Part shown: piece by piece, positions 15,930-25,855 of the stretch
Position numbering within the stretch: position 1 is the stretch's first letter
Layout: each line of letters begins with the position of its first letter
Assembly (NCBI RefSeq): GCF_001613265.1
Contig: NZ_BDCA01000022.1
Location: 1 to 64,000, forward strand
Direction: 5' to 3'
Length of the DNA stretch: 64,000 nt
Source of the DNA: Nocardia vermiculata NBRC 100427
Lineage (GTDB): Bacteria > Actinomycetota > Actinomycetes > Mycobacteriales > Mycobacteriaceae
Translations under genes and position numbers: made by a program
Notes under the pieces: generated by a model
Database searches by the model: none
The model's input: the letters and a program-made list of their open reading frames with translations, nothing else
What the model was told of the DNA's origin: nothing

Positions 15930-17834
15930 GTGGGTACCGGAAACCTGCTCTGGCTGCTGCCGGCGCTGCCCGCCGCCGGTGCGCTGATCCTGCTGCTGTC
16001 CGGACGACGAACCGACCGGTGGGGCCACTGGCTCGGTACCGCCGCCGCGCTCGCCTCGTTCGGGGTCGGAGTGTGGGCCTTCGTGGCGATGCTCGGGCGT
16101 TCGGGGCCCGAGCGCGCGGTGGCGCACAACTATTTCGACTGGGTCCCGGCCGCAGGGCTACAGGCGCAGTTCGCACTGCAACTCGACCAGTTGACGATGT
16201 GCTTCGTCCTGTTGATCACGGGCGTGGGCTCGTTGATCCACATCTATTCGGTGGGCTACATGTCCCACGACCCGGCACGGCGCCGGTTCTTCGCCTATCT
16301 GAACCTGTTCCTGGCCGCGATGCTGGTGCTGGTCATGGCCGACAACTATCTGGTGCTCTACCTCGGCTGGGAAGGTGTCGGCCTGGCGTCCTACCTGCTG
16401 ATCGGATTCTGGCACGAGAAGCCGTCCGCGGCCGCGGCGGCGAAGAAGGCGTTCGTGGTCAACCGGGTCGGCGATATGGGTTTGGCGATCGCATTGTTCG
16501 TCATGTTCGCCACCTTCGGCACACTCGACTTCGGCGAGATCTTCGCGGGCGTGCCGCAGGCCGGCGAGGGCACCCTCACCGTGCTCGGGCTGTTGCTGCT
16601 GCTGGGCGCGTGCGCCAAATCTGCCCAGGTACCGCTGCAGTCCTGGCTCGGGGACGCGATGGAAGGCCCCACCCCGGTCTCGGCGCTGATCCACGCGGCG
16701 ACCATGGTGACCGCGGGCGTGTACCTGATCGCACGCTCCAACGCGATCTTCGACGCCGCCCCCGGCGCCCGCGCCGCGGTACTGGTCGTCGGCGCGGTGA
16801 CGCTGCTGTTCGGTGCGGTGATCGGCTGCGCGAAGGACGACATCAAGAAGGCGCTCGCCGCCTCCACCATGAGCCAGATCGGCTACATGATGCTGGCGGT
16901 CGGCCTGGGACCGATCGGCTACGCGGTGGCGATCATGCATCTGCTGACCCACGGCTTCTTCAAGGCGGGGCTGTTCCTCGGCGCCGGCTCGGTCATGCAT
17001 GCGATGAACGACGAGACCGATATGCGCCGTTACGGGGGACTTCGAAAGTTTCTGCCGATCACCTTCGTTACCTTCGGACTCGGATATCTCGCGATCATCG
17101 GCGTACCGCCGTTCGCGGGATTCTTCTCCAAGGACCGCATCATCGAGGCGGCCTTCGCCTACGGCGGCGCGGGCGGCATCACACTGGGCGCGGCCGCGCT
17201 ACTGGGGGCCGGCATCACCGCGTTCTACATGACGCGCGTCGTGCTGTTGACCTTCTTCGGTGAGAAGCGCTGGCACACCGACGATTCCGGGACACCGCCC
17301 CAGCCGCACGAAGCACCCGTGTCGATGACGGGGCCGATGATCGTGCTGGCCATCGGCTCGGTGTGCTCGGGTGCGGTGTTCGTCTGGGGCTCCGCACTGC
17401 AGAACTGGCTGGCACCGGTGGTCGGCGATGCACACGCCGAAAGCGAGATCCCCGCCTGGGTCGTCACCATCGCCGCGCTGGCCGTGGTGGCGGTCGGCGT
17501 CGGGGTCGCCTATCGGCAGTATGCGCGGCGACCGGTGCCCGCGACCGCCCCCGACCGAGTGCATGCCCTGACCACCGCGGCGCGGCGCGACCTCTACGGC
17601 GACGCGTTCAACGAAGCGGTGTTCATGCGTCCGGGCACCCACCTGACCCGGTCGCTGGTATTCCTGGACAACCGCGGGATCGATGGCATCGTCAATTCCG
17701 TCGCCGCGGTGATCGGTGGCCTGTCGGCACGAATCCGGCGGGCCCAAACAGGTTTCGTGCGCTCGTATGCCCTGTCCATGTTCACCGGCGCGGCACTGGT
17801 GGTCGCGGCCCTGCTGGCGGTGAGGTTGCTGTGA
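15930..17834 (+). CDS. nuoL: NADH-quinone oxidoreductase subunit L (proton-pumping)
   Basis: 634 residues with about 16 membrane helices, the distal antiporter-like pump. Key parts are LYLGWEGVGLASYLLIGFW (the helix-5 Glu), LLLLGACAKSAQVPLQSWLGDAM with the channel Lys, and ALIHAATMVTAGVYL (helix 8). After helix 15 comes the long lateral amphipathic helix region that spans the membrane arm. GTG start one base after the nuoK stop; four-base overlap with nuoM. Confidence 0.96.
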   Translation: MGTGNLLWLLPALPAAGALILLLSGRRTDRWGHWLGTAAALASFGVGVWAFVAMLGRSGPERAVAHNYFDWVPAAGLQAQFALQLDQLTMCFVLLITGVGSLIHIYSVGYMSHDPARRRFFAYLNLFLAAMLVLVMADNYLVLYLGWEGVGLASYLLIGFWHEKPSAAAAAKKAFVVNRVGDMGLAIALFVMFATFGTLDFGEIFAGVPQAGEGTLTVLGLLLLLGACAKSAQVPLQSWLGDAMEGPTPVSALIHAATMVTAGVYLIARSNAIFDAAPGARAAVLVVGAVTLLFGAVIGCAKDDIKKALAASTMSQIGYMMLAVGLGPIGYAVAIMHLLTHGFFKAGLFLGAGSVMHAMNDETDMRRYGGLRKFLPITFVTFGLGYLAIIGVPPFAGFFSKDRIIEAAFAYGGAGGITLGAAALLGAGITAFYMTRVVLLTFFGEKRWHTDDSGTPPQPHEAPVSMTGPMIVLAIGSVCSGAVFVWGSALQNWLAPVVGDAHAESEIPAWVVTIAALAVVAVGVGVAYRQYARRPVPATAPDRVHALTTAARRDLYGDAFNEAVFMRPGTHLTRSLVFLDNRGIDGIVNSVAAVIGGLSARIRRAQTGFVRSYALSMFTGAALVVAALLAVRLL

Positions 17835-19480
17835 CCGATTTCCCCTGGCTCACCACCCTATGGGTGCTTCCCCTCGTCGGCGCTGCGCTGGTCCTGGTGG
17901 TGCCGGCACCACACCGCACCGTGGCGCGGGCCACCGGTCTGATCGCCGCGCTCGCCACCCTGGGCGTCGCGATCGTCGTGGCAGTGTGTTTCGACCCGGG
18001 CGGTTCGCAGTATCAATTGATCGAATCCCACACCTGGATTCCGGCTTTCGGTGCCGGCTACACGCTGGGCGTGGACGGTATCGCGCTTGTTCTGCTGCTG
18101 TTGACCGCGGCGCTGGTGCCGCTGCTCATCGTCGCGGGCTGGGCCGACGACCGCGAAGCCGGTAGCGGGCGCCGCGTCGCTCACATCTACGTGGCGTTGA
18201 CGCTCGTCGTCGAATCGATGGTGCTGGTGTCGTTCGTCTCCCTCGACATTCTGCTCTTCTACGTGTTCTTCGAAGTCATGCTGATCCCGATGTACTTCCT
18301 GATCGGCGGCTTCGGGCCTCGCACCACCGGGACGGAATCCGCCGAACAACACCTCGCGATCCGGCAGCAACGTTCTCGCGCCGCCGTGAAATTCTTGCTG
18401 TACAACCTGTTCGGTGGCCTGATCATGCTGGCCGCGGTGATCGGCTTGTACGTGCTCACCGCACGCGCGGATCTGGGCGACGGCGGCGGCACCTTCGATT
18501 TCCGTGTGGTGATGGCCGCCGCGAATTCCGGCGAGCTCGGCGCGGGCCCGGCGGTGCTCAACGCGCTGTTCCTCGGATTCATGTTCGCCTTCGCCGTCAA
18601 GGCGCCGCTGTGGCCGCTGCACACGTGGCTACCGGGCGCGGCCGTCTCGGCGACACCCGCGAGTGCGGTGCTGATGATGGCCGTCGTCGACAAGGTGGGC
18701 ACCTTCGGGATGTTGCGCTACTGCCTCATGCTGTTCCCGTCCGCATCCACCACCTACGCACCGCTGATCAGTACTCTCGCGGTCATCGGCATCCTCTACG
18801 GCGCCTTGCTGGCCATCGGGCAGACCGACGTGATGCGCCTGATCGCCTACACCTCGATCTCCCACTTCGGGTTCATCATCCTGGGAATCTTCGCGATGAC
18901 GAATCAGGGCGGATCCGGAGCGACCTTGTACATGGTCAATCACGGAATCTCCACCGCGGCGCTGTTCCTGATCGCCGGATTCCTGGTCTCGCGGCGCGGC
19001 ACCCGCGCCATCGCCGAATTCGGCGGAATACAGAAGGTCGCGCCGGTCCTGGCGGGCACCTTCCTCATCGCGGGCCTGGCCACGCTGTCGCTTCCCGGTC
19101 TCGCACCGTTCGTCAGCGAATTCCTGGTCCTGCTCGGAACATTCACTCGATACCCGATCGCGGCCGTATTCGCCACCGGCGCGCTGGTGCTGGCAGCCCT
19201 GTACGTGCTGTGGCTCTACCAGCGGATGATGACCGGGCCCGTACGCAAAGGCAACGAACGGGTGCGGGATCTGCTGCCTCGGGAACTGGTGGTCGTGGTG
19301 CCGCTGCTGGTGGCGCTGCTGTTCCTCGGCATCTATCCGAAACCGGTACTCGACCGGATCAACCCGGCCGTGGCCGGAACCCTGACCACGATCGGTAAGC
19401 ACGATCCGGCGCCGACAGTGCCACCGGACGCGGCCACCACCCCGGCCGTGACGACCCCGAGCGGAGGGAACCACCGGTGA
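17831..19480 (+). CDS. nuoM: NADH-quinone oxidoreductase subunit M (proton-pumping)
   Basis: 549 residues with about 14 helices, the middle antiporter-like pump. Signatures are LLFYVFFEVMLIPMYFLIG (helix-5 Glu), AFAVKAPLWPLHTWLPGA (Lys) and SVLMMAVVDKVGTFGM-like helix 8. GTG start overlapping the nuoL stop. The C-terminal ~30 residues are Thr/Pro-rich and hydrophilic. Its stop overlaps the GTG of nuoN. Confidence 0.96.
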   Translation: MTDFPWLTTLWVLPLVGAALVLVVPAPHRTVARATGLIAALATLGVAIVVAVCFDPGGSQYQLIESHTWIPAFGAGYTLGVDGIALVLLLLTAALVPLLIVAGWADDREAGSGRRVAHIYVALTLVVESMVLVSFVSLDILLFYVFFEVMLIPMYFLIGGFGPRTTGTESAEQHLAIRQQRSRAAVKFLLYNLFGGLIMLAAVIGLYVLTARADLGDGGGTFDFRVVMAAANSGELGAGPAVLNALFLGFMFAFAVKAPLWPLHTWLPGAAVSATPASAVLMMAVVDKVGTFGMLRYCLMLFPSASTTYAPLISTLAVIGILYGALLAIGQTDVMRLIAYTSISHFGFIILGIFAMTNQGGSGATLYMVNHGISTAALFLIAGFLVSRRGTRAIAEFGGIQKVAPVLAGTFLIAGLATLSLPGLAPFVSEFLVLLGTFTRYPIAAVFATGALVLAALYVLWLYQRMMTGPVRKGNERVRDLLPRELVVVVPLLVALLFLGIYPKPVLDRINPAVAGTLTTIGKHDPAPTVPPDAATTPAVTTPSGGNHR

Positions 19481-21102
19481 ACGATCTCCTTGCCGCGACG
19501 GTGCCGGCACCGTCGATCGAATATCACGCCCTCGCCCCGATGCTCGTGGTGTTCGGCGTCGCCGTCGCCGGGGTGCTGGTCGAGGCATTCCTCCCCGGAT
19601 CGTGGCGCTACCCGATCCATCTGGTGCTCGCCCTGGGCGGACTGATCGCCGCGCTGGTCGCGGTGATCGCACTGGCCGGCACCCGCACCACGGTGGCGGT
19701 CGGCGCGGTCGCCATCGACGGGGTGACGCTGATGCTGCAGGGCATCATCCTCGTCGTGGCGATCCTCGCGGTGGGACTGATGGCCGAGCGCGGTATCGAG
19801 CCGCGACTGGCGCGTGCGAGCCGGGAAGGTCCGGGGACCTGGAGCCGCGCGGCCGCTACCCGGTCCGGTGCGCTCGTGATCGACTCGTTCACTCCGCAGG
19901 CCGCGGCCGTGCCGGGTAGCGCCGACGAGATCGCCGCAGCGCGTGCGGGTATCACCACGACCGAGGTCTTTCCGCTCACCCTGTTCGCGGTCGGCGGCAT
20001 GCTGCTGTTCCCCGCGTCCAACGATCTGCTGTCGATGTTCGTCGCCCTCGAAGTCCTCTCGCTGCCGCTGTATCTGCTGTGCGGCTTGGCGCGCCGCCGG
20101 CGGTTGCTGTCGCAGGAGGCAGCGCTGAAGTACTTCCTGCTCGGCGCCTTCGCCTCCGCCTTCTTCCTCTACGGAATGGCCCTGCTCTACGGTTATGCCG
20201 GGACCGTGCGGTTCTCGGGGATCGCCGATGCGGTGGCCCGTGATTCCGGATCCAAGACTCTCGCGATCGTGGGCGTCGCGATGCTCGCGGTCGGTCTGTT
20301 GTTCAAGATCGGTGCGGTGCCGTTCCAGTCCTGGGTACCTGATGTGTATCAAGGTGCCCCGACCGCGGTCACCGCATTCATGGCCGCGGCAACCAAGATC
20401 GCGGCAGTCGGTGCACTGTTGCGCATCCTGCAGGTCGCGGTCCCGGGGCTGAGTTCGGATTGGCGCCCGATTCTGGGGGCGGTATCCATTGCCACGATGG
20501 TGCTGGGCGCCGTACTGGCGGTCACTCAGACCGACGTGAAACGCATGCTCGCCTACTCCTCGATCGCGCATGCCGGTTTCATTCTCACCGCGCTGGTCGC
20601 CGCCAATTCCGACGGAGTGTCGTCGGTGCTGTTCTATCTGGCCACCTACGGGGTGAGTACGGTCGGTGCGTTCGCGGCGGTGACGCTGGTGCGTGACCGG
20701 GTGGGTGACGAGGCGACGGGTTTGTCGGCCTGGGCCGGGCTCGGGCGCCGTTCTCCCTGGCTGGCAACATTGTTCGCGCTGTTCCTGCTCTCCTTCGCAG
20801 GGATCCCCCTGACGAGCGGGTTCATCGCCAAGTTCGCGGTTTTCGCCGCGGCCGGTACCGGTGACGCCACTGCGCTGGTGATCGTCGGCGTAATCTCCAG
20901 CGCCATCGCCGCATTCTTCTACATTCGGGTCATCGTGCAGATGTTCTTCACCGATCCGCCGGCGGAACCTCCCACGGTCGTGACGACGCCGGTGACCACG
21001 GCGATCATCGTGAGCACCGGTGCCGTCACACTGGCGCTGGGGATCGTCCCCCAGCCGCTGCTGGACCTGGCCGACCGCGCTGTGGACTTCGTGAGCGGCT
21101 GA
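19477..21102 (+). CDS. nuoN: NADH-quinone oxidoreductase subunit N (proton-pumping)
   Basis: 541 residues with about 14 helices, the antiporter-like pump nearest NuoK. Signatures are MFVALEVLSLPLYLLCGL (helix-5 Glu), GLLFKIGAVPFQSWVPDVY (Lys) and AVTQTDVKRMLAYSSIAHAG. A hydrophilic insertion near residues 108-150, typical of the actinobacterial form, separates helices 3 and 4. Last gene of the operon; 91 bp follow before an unrelated methyltransferase. Confidence 0.96.
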   Translation: MNDLLAATVPAPSIEYHALAPMLVVFGVAVAGVLVEAFLPGSWRYPIHLVLALGGLIAALVAVIALAGTRTTVAVGAVAIDGVTLMLQGIILVVAILAVGLMAERGIEPRLARASREGPGTWSRAAATRSGALVIDSFTPQAAAVPGSADEIAAARAGITTTEVFPLTLFAVGGMLLFPASNDLLSMFVALEVLSLPLYLLCGLARRRRLLSQEAALKYFLLGAFASAFFLYGMALLYGYAGTVRFSGIADAVARDSGSKTLAIVGVAMLAVGLLFKIGAVPFQSWVPDVYQGAPTAVTAFMAAATKIAAVGALLRILQVAVPGLSSDWRPILGAVSIATMVLGAVLAVTQTDVKRMLAYSSIAHAGFILTALVAANSDGVSSVLFYLATYGVSTVGAFAAVTLVRDRVGDEATGLSAWAGLGRRSPWLATLFALFLLSFAGIPLTSGFIAKFAVFAAAGTGDATALVIVGVISSAIAAFFYIRVIVQMFFTDPPAEPPTVVTTPVTTAIIVSTGAVTLALGIVPQPLLDLADRAVDFVSG

Positions 21103-21193
21103 GAGTCAGGGCTTTTTACGCTCCGAGCGGCGAAAACGCGACTGTGCCTCTAGGATCGATCGCGACAGACAACGCCGCACAGGAACCGATGCC

Positions 21194-22015
21194 ATGACCG
21201 ACCGCCCAGCCCCGGTGGATCACACCCAGCCCAGCATCGCTCGGGTATACGACTATCTGCTGGGCGGGAGCGACAACTATGCCGTGGACCGCGAGATCGG
21301 TGACTTCTTCATCAAGGATCTCCCTGGTTCGCAGGCCATCGCCTTCACCAATCGGCAGGCGATGATCCGCGCGGTCGGCGAGATCGCTCGCTCCGGTGTG
21401 CGCCAGTTCATCGACTTCGGCAGCGGACTGCCCACCGCCGACAACGTGCACCAGGTCGCTCAGCGCTATCTGGACGCACCCCGGGTGGTGTACGTCGACA
21501 ACGATCCGATCGTGCTCGCACACGGCCGCGCTCTGCTCGCGGAAGACGACAACACCGTCGTTGTCCGTGCGGACCTACGCGAGCCGGAGTCGATTCTGAA
21601 CACTCCGGAACTGCAGCGCCTCATCGACTTCGATCAGCCGGTGGCTCTGCTCTTCAGCGCGGTCCTGCACCACCTGAACGACGACGAGAAGCCGGGCGAG
21701 TTGGTGGCGTGGTGGACGCGGCGGATCGTGTCCGGCTCGCAGGTGTACATCTCGAGTTTCCGCTCCGGCTCCAACGAGGAGACGCGCGTGGCCGAAGCCA
21801 AGCTGCAATCGACCTTCGGTCGCGGCCGCTGGCGCTCCGACGAGGAGCTGCTGCAGCTCTTCGGCGACCTCGAGGTGCTCGATCCGGGGCTGCAGATCTG
21901 CAGCCGCTGGCATGCTGCAGCGGCCGCACCCGACGTCGCATGCATCGGTCCCGACGAGCGCGAACCCACTGTCTGGGAGCGATTGATTTCGTGCGCGCTG
22001 GCCCGGAAGCCGTAG
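21194..22015 (+). CDS. S-adenosylmethionine-dependent methyltransferase (Methyltransf_19/DUF574 type)
   Basis: 273 residues. The N-terminal PSIARVYDYLLGGSDNYAVD and FIDFGSGLPTADNVHQVAQ (the glycine-rich SAM loop), followed by VVYVDNDPIVLAHG (the acidic end of beta-2 that binds ribose), are diagnostic of this actinobacteria-specific family. Members are abundant in Streptomyces and Nocardia, and their substrate is generally unknown. It follows nuoN after 91 bp with its own likely promoter and shows no link to complex I. A paralogue with the same motifs lies at 31682-32485. Confidence 0.9.
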   Translation: MTDRPAPVDHTQPSIARVYDYLLGGSDNYAVDREIGDFFIKDLPGSQAIAFTNRQAMIRAVGEIARSGVRQFIDFGSGLPTADNVHQVAQRYLDAPRVVYVDNDPIVLAHGRALLAEDDNTVVVRADLREPESILNTPELQRLIDFDQPVALLFSAVLHHLNDDEKPGELVAWWTRRIVSGSQVYISSFRSGSNEETRVAEAKLQSTFGRGRWRSDEELLQLFGDLEVLDPGLQICSRWHAAAAAPDVACIGPDEREPTVWERLISCALARKP

Positions 22016-22091
22016 CGCTGCACCGTCGCCGCAAGGCCTGCGCGTCGCACGCGTCTGACAGCTGAGAGGACTCGGCAGGTCTCGTCCGGGA

Positions 22092-22724
22092 TCAGCGACG
22101 GTTCGAAGCACGCACGCCCGCGCCGGCCCGGGGACCGAGCAGGCTACCGAACCCGACCTGTTCTCCCGAAGGGCCCGGGCGCCGCACGCGCGTGGCAAGC
22201 GCAATCTCCGTCGCTCCCAACAGCATCAGGCCCACTCCCACCGATGTCGCCAGCGACGCGACCGAATCGACCGGCCACAGCACCACGACACCACCGACAA
22301 ACAACGTTGCCAGGCCGTACAGTTCGCGTTGACCGGGGTCCGGTAGGTCGTCGGACCAGGCCGCGACGATCGCCTGCACGATGCCGCGGATCATCCAGCC
22401 CACGCCCACCCACATCGTCAGTACTGCGAGCCAGTCGCCGCTGCGCAGACAGCACACCGCCAGTGCGACAGCCACCACTGCGCTCAGGAATTGCAGCGCC
22501 TGGAGGCCGCTGCCGATGAGGGCACGGAAGGCGGCGAGGAACTGCCATGCCGCAGTCAGCGCTAGCGCACCGGCAAGCAATCGCTCCGTTACCAGAATGG
22601 ACTTATCGGGCCAAAAGATCAGTAGCAGCCCTAGACACCAAGATCCGAAGCCGATCGCACATGCCGTCTTCCAGGCAGTGCCAGCGAATATATCCGTTCG
22701 TCCGATCACTCGGAGAGTGGGCAT
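22092..22724 (-). CDS. DUF308 (HdeD-like) membrane protein
   Basis: 210 residues from the ATG at 22724. Six hydrophobic segments in three pairs, with repeated Trp-Pro turns (LLIFWPDKSILV and VVLWPVDSVASLA), match the DUF308/HdeD repeat fold of the inner membrane. E. coli HdeD is linked to acid resistance; in actinobacteria the role is unknown. An open frame extends about 45 codons upstream but is Cys/Trp-rich and lacks family character, so the ATG was preferred. It stands alone between the methyltransferase and narI, on the same strand as the nar operon but 112 bp beyond it. Confidence 0.75.
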   Translation of the reverse strand: MPTLRVIGRTDIFAGTAWKTACAIGFGSWCLGLLLIFWPDKSILVTERLLAGALALTAAWQFLAAFRALIGSGLQALQFLSAVVAVALAVCCLRSGDWLAVLTMWVGVGWMIRGIVQAIVAAWSDDLPDPGQRELYGLATLFVGGVVVLWPVDSVASLATSVGVGLMLLGATEIALATRVRRPGPSGEQVGFGSLLGPRAGAGVRASNRR

Positions 22725-22836
22725 GGCCCCGATGATATGGCCCCGGCAGCGTTGCGCCGGGCAATTTCGCCACATCGTGTGGGTCGAGTCGGCAATCGGA
22801 CAGCGCCCACTCCTCCAACCGGTGCCGAAAAGGCCG

Positions 22837-23571
22837 CTATTGCACCCGCTCCCACCCACGCGGCGGACGGTGCGAACCCAGCGACGTATCGCGACTGCGG
22901 TACACCAGGTAGGGGCGCGTCAGATAGCCGACCGGAGCAGAGAATACGTGCACGAGCCGACTGAACGGCCAGAAGGCGAACAGCGCACAGGCCGACAGTG
23001 CATGCAACTGGAACAAGGTGGGTGCACCCACCATCAGCTCGGGTTGCGGATCCAGATAGAACAGCGACCGGAACCACGGCGAGATGTCGTCACGATAATT
23101 GTGCGGATGGCCGCTGAGCGTGCTGTACAACGTGGCGACCACACCGAGTGCGAGGGTGAGCCCGAGCAGGACATACATGACCTTGTCGTTGTGGGTGGTC
23201 GCCGAGAACACCGACCCGACGGTGCGGCGACGATAGAGCAGGATGAGCAGGCCCAGCACGGTGGCACCACCGGCGATCGCACCGAGACCGAAAGACACCA
23301 CGTGGTAGGCGTTCTCACTGATGCCGAGCGCGTCGGTCCACGATTGGGGGATCACCAACCCCAGGACGTGTCCGAGGAAGACGAACACGATGCCGTAATG
23401 GAACAGCGGGCTGCCCAGCCGCAGCAGCCGGTTCTCGTACAGCTGCGACGAGCGCGTGGTCCAGCCGAACTTGTCGTATCGGTAACGCCAGATCAGTCCG
23501 CCGATGCAGGTCACCAGTGTCGCATACGGTATTGCCACCCAGAGCAACTGGTCGGTCGCATCGACATTCAC
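22837..23571 (-). CDS. narI: respiratory nitrate reductase gamma subunit (cytochrome b)
   Basis: 244 residues with five membrane helices that hold two b hemes. Conserved His lie in LFHYGIVFVFLGHVLGL (helix 2) and in QLHALSACALFAFWPFSRLVHVFSAP (helix 5). It oxidises menaquinol at the outer face of the membrane and feeds electrons to NarH. It is the last gene of the operon; its start overlaps the narJ stop by 4 nt. The C-terminus is short and basic. Confidence 0.97.
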   Translation of the reverse strand: MNVDATDQLLWVAIPYATLVTCIGGLIWRYRYDKFGWTTRSSQLYENRLLRLGSPLFHYGIVFVFLGHVLGLVIPQSWTDALGISENAYHVVSFGLGAIAGGATVLGLLILLYRRRTVGSVFSATTHNDKVMYVLLGLTLALGVVATLYSTLSGHPHNYRDDISPWFRSLFYLDPQPELMVGAPTLFQLHALSACALFAFWPFSRLVHVFSAPVGYLTRPYLVYRSRDTSLGSHRPPRGWERVQ

Positions 23572-24203
23572 CGCCTGCCCCCGATCGGTGTCGGCATATA
23601 GGTCGGCGGCGCGAACGGATCAGTGCCGACCTCCTCTCCGGGCGGCCCGGCGGCGATGAGCTTGGCCACGGCGTCGCTGTCGGACCCGCGCAGCGCCGGC
23701 AGGGTCGCCGACAGCGAATCGAGCACACCCGTCCACGGTGATCCGAAGTCCCGCAACGCGGAACGCATCACCTCGATGCCGGCGCGATAGTCGGTCATCA
23801 CGCGCAGGCCGTCTTCCGGCTCGGTCGCCGCGAATTCGAGGACGACACCGAGGTGATCGGGCAGCTCACCGTCGTCGAGCTGCCATCCGGCATCGCGGTA
23901 GAGCTGCTTGAGCCGCAGCAGCGCCATGCCGCGCTTGCGGGTGTCACCGTGCGAGAAGTAGGTCAGGTAGGGGCTGAATCGTTTGCGGTGGTCGAAGGTG
24001 TCGACGTATTCCGCGGCCAGATCGACCGGCGCGCCGTCGTGCAGATGTGACAGCAGCGGTCGCAGCGGTCCGCCGATGGCGACCGGCAAGGCGGCGGATG
24101 CGCGGGTCAGCAGCGGCAACTCTCCCAAGAGAGTGTCGTCGGGATAGCCGAGCAACAGTGATTGCACCTGCCATGCTGCGGTGCGAACTCCGGTCCGGAT
24201 CAT
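23568..24203 (-). CDS. narJ: nitrate reductase maturation chaperone
   Basis: 211 residues from the ATG at 24203, chosen for the GGGAGG ribosome site and because homology begins at VRTAAWQVQSLLLGYPDD. All-helical TorD-like chaperone; YVDTFDHRKRFSPYLTYFSHGDTRKRG is the family signature. It holds the NarGH apo-complex for molybdenum cofactor insertion before NarI docking and is not part of the final enzyme. The long C-terminal tail after residue 190 is Pro/Gly-rich. It overlaps narH by 4 nt. Confidence 0.96.
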   Translation of the reverse strand: MIRTGVRTAAWQVQSLLLGYPDDTLLGELPLLTRASAALPVAIGGPLRPLLSHLHDGAPVDLAAEYVDTFDHRKRFSPYLTYFSHGDTRKRGMALLRLKQLYRDAGWQLDDGELPDHLGVVLEFAATEPEDGLRVMTDYRAGIEVMRSALRDFGSPWTGVLDSLSATLPALRGSDSDAVAKLIAAGPPGEEVGTDPFAPPTYMPTPIGGRR

Positions 24204-25855
24204 GTGCGATGCCTCCCGCTTCGCTTGGGCAGTAGACCTTCCGGACGGCCGCGGCCGTCCCAGTTGAGCAGATTCACCCGCTTCGCGCCGCCGCCGGACT
24301 CGTCCGCGGTCTGACGGTCCGCGAGCATCCGAAAATTCTCCACCGCGACCGGGGTAGGGCCACCGGAACTCTCGCCGAAGGGCCCCCAACCACCCATCCC
24401 CGGTCCGCCGTCACGGTCGAGATCGCATTCGGTGGCCAGTTCCTCGAGTCCGTGCGCCTGCTCGGCATGCGCTGCCGGAATGACGTAGCGCTCGTCGTAT
24501 TTGGCGAGCGCCAGCAGTCGGTACATCTCGTAGAGCTGTTCTTCGGACATATCCACCGCGGCCGGGATTTCCGGGCGCGGCGACCGACCGAGATTGATAT
24601 CGCGCATATAGCTACGCATTGCCGCCATCTTGCGTAACACCGCCGCGACGGGTGCGGTGTCGCCGGCGGTGAATAATTGCGCCAGATACTCCACCGGAAT
24701 GCGCAATGCCTCGATCGCGGCGAATAGATTGTCCTGATCCTCGGCGTCGTGGCCGGTGTCACGCAGCGCATCCACGACCGGCGACAGCGGCGGGATGTAC
24801 CAGACCATCGGCACCGTCCGGTATTCCGGATGCAGCGGCAACGCCACCCGGTATTCGCGGATCAGCGCATAGACCGGCGACCGCTGCGCCGCCTGAATCC
24901 AGTCGCGCGGTATACCGGCTCGCTCGCAGGCCCGCACCACCTCCGGATCGAACGGGTCGAGGAAGGCATCGCGCTGGGCGGCGTACAGGTCCCGTTCATC
25001 GGGGGTCGCCGCCACCTCTCCGACGGTATCGGCGTCGTAGAGCATCACCCCGATATAGCGCAGCCGTCCGACGCAGGTTTCGGCGCAGACCGTAGGCAAG
25101 CCCACCTCGAGCCGCGGAAAGCAGAACGTGCACTTCTCGGCTTTCCCGGTGCGGTGGTTGAAGTAGACCTTCTTGTACGGGCATCCCGACACGCACATGC
25201 GCCAGCCGCGGCAGCGGTCCTGGTCCACCAGAACGATGCCGTCCTCGGAACGCTTGTAGATCGCACCCGACGGGCAGGCCGCCATACAGGCCGGGTTGAG
25301 GCAGTGTTCGCAGATCCGAGGCAGATAGAACATGAAGGTCTGCTCGAATTCGAACTTGACCTTGTCTCCGACCTTTTCCAGCAATGGGTCGGCCGCGGCG
25401 AGTTCGGGGGCCCCGGCGAGGTTGTCGTCCCAGTTCGCCGACCAGGTGATGGCGGTTTCACGGCCGGTGATCAACGACCGTGGCCGTGCTACCGGCGGGT
25501 GCCGCTGCAGTGGGGAGGTGATGAGGGTGTCGTAATCGTAGGTCCAGGGCTCGTAGTAGTCCGACAGTTCGGGCAGGGTCGGATTGTCGAAGATGGTGAA
25601 CAAGGTATGCATCCGGCCACCGCGCCGCAGTCGCAACCTGCCCTTGCGGTCGAGCGTCCACCCGCCTTTCCATCGCTGCTGATCCTCGTAGGTGCGCGGA
25701 TATCCCTGCCCGGGCCGGGTTTCCACATTGTTGAACCAGACGTATTCCACGCCCGCCCGGTTCGTCCAGGTCTGTTTGCAGGTAACTGAACAGGTATGGC
25801 AGCCGATGCACTTGTCGAGGTTCATCACCATCGCCACCTGCGCCATGGGTCTCAT
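24200..25855 (-). CDS. narH: respiratory nitrate reductase beta subunit (Fe-S)
   Basis: 551 residues. Ferredoxin-like ligands: CIGCHTCSVTCKQTW (from about Cys17), CEHCLNPACMAACPSGAIYK and CRGWRMCVSGCPYKK, plus EKCTFC. The Trp in CRGW replaces one Cys, as expected for the [3Fe-4S] cluster of NarH, so this is normal. It passes electrons from NarI hemes to NarG at the cytoplasmic face. Length is slightly greater than E. coli NarH. Four-base overlaps with narG and narJ. Confidence 0.97.
   Translation of the reverse strand: MRPMAQVAMVMNLDKCIGCHTCSVTCKQTWTNRAGVEYVWFNNVETRPGQGYPRTYEDQQRWKGGWTLDRKGRLRLRRGGRMHTLFTIFDNPTLPELSDYYEPWTYDYDTLITSPLQRHPPVARPRSLITGRETAITWSANWDDNLAGAPELAAADPLLEKVGDKVKFEFEQTFMFYLPRICEHCLNPACMAACPSGAIYKRSEDGIVLVDQDRCRGWRMCVSGCPYKKVYFNHRTGKAEKCTFCFPRLEVGLPTVCAETCVGRLRYIGVMLYDADTVGEVAATPDERDLYAAQRDAFLDPFDPEVVRACERAGIPRDWIQAAQRSPVYALIREYRVALPLHPEYRTVPMVWYIPPLSPVVDALRDTGHDAEDQDNLFAAIEALRIPVEYLAQLFTAGDTAPVAAVLRKMAAMRSYMRDINLGRSPRPEIPAAVDMSEEQLYEMYRLLALAKYDERYVIPAAHAEQAHGLEELATECDLDRDGGPGMGGWGPFGESSGGPTPVAVENFRMLADRQTADESGGGAKRVNLLNWDGRGRPEGLLPKRSGRHRT

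Noticed and set aside
24200..25855. Apparent loss of an Fe-S Cys in NarH (CRGW instead of CxxC)
   Set aside because: This Trp replacement is the normal [3Fe-4S] site of NarH.
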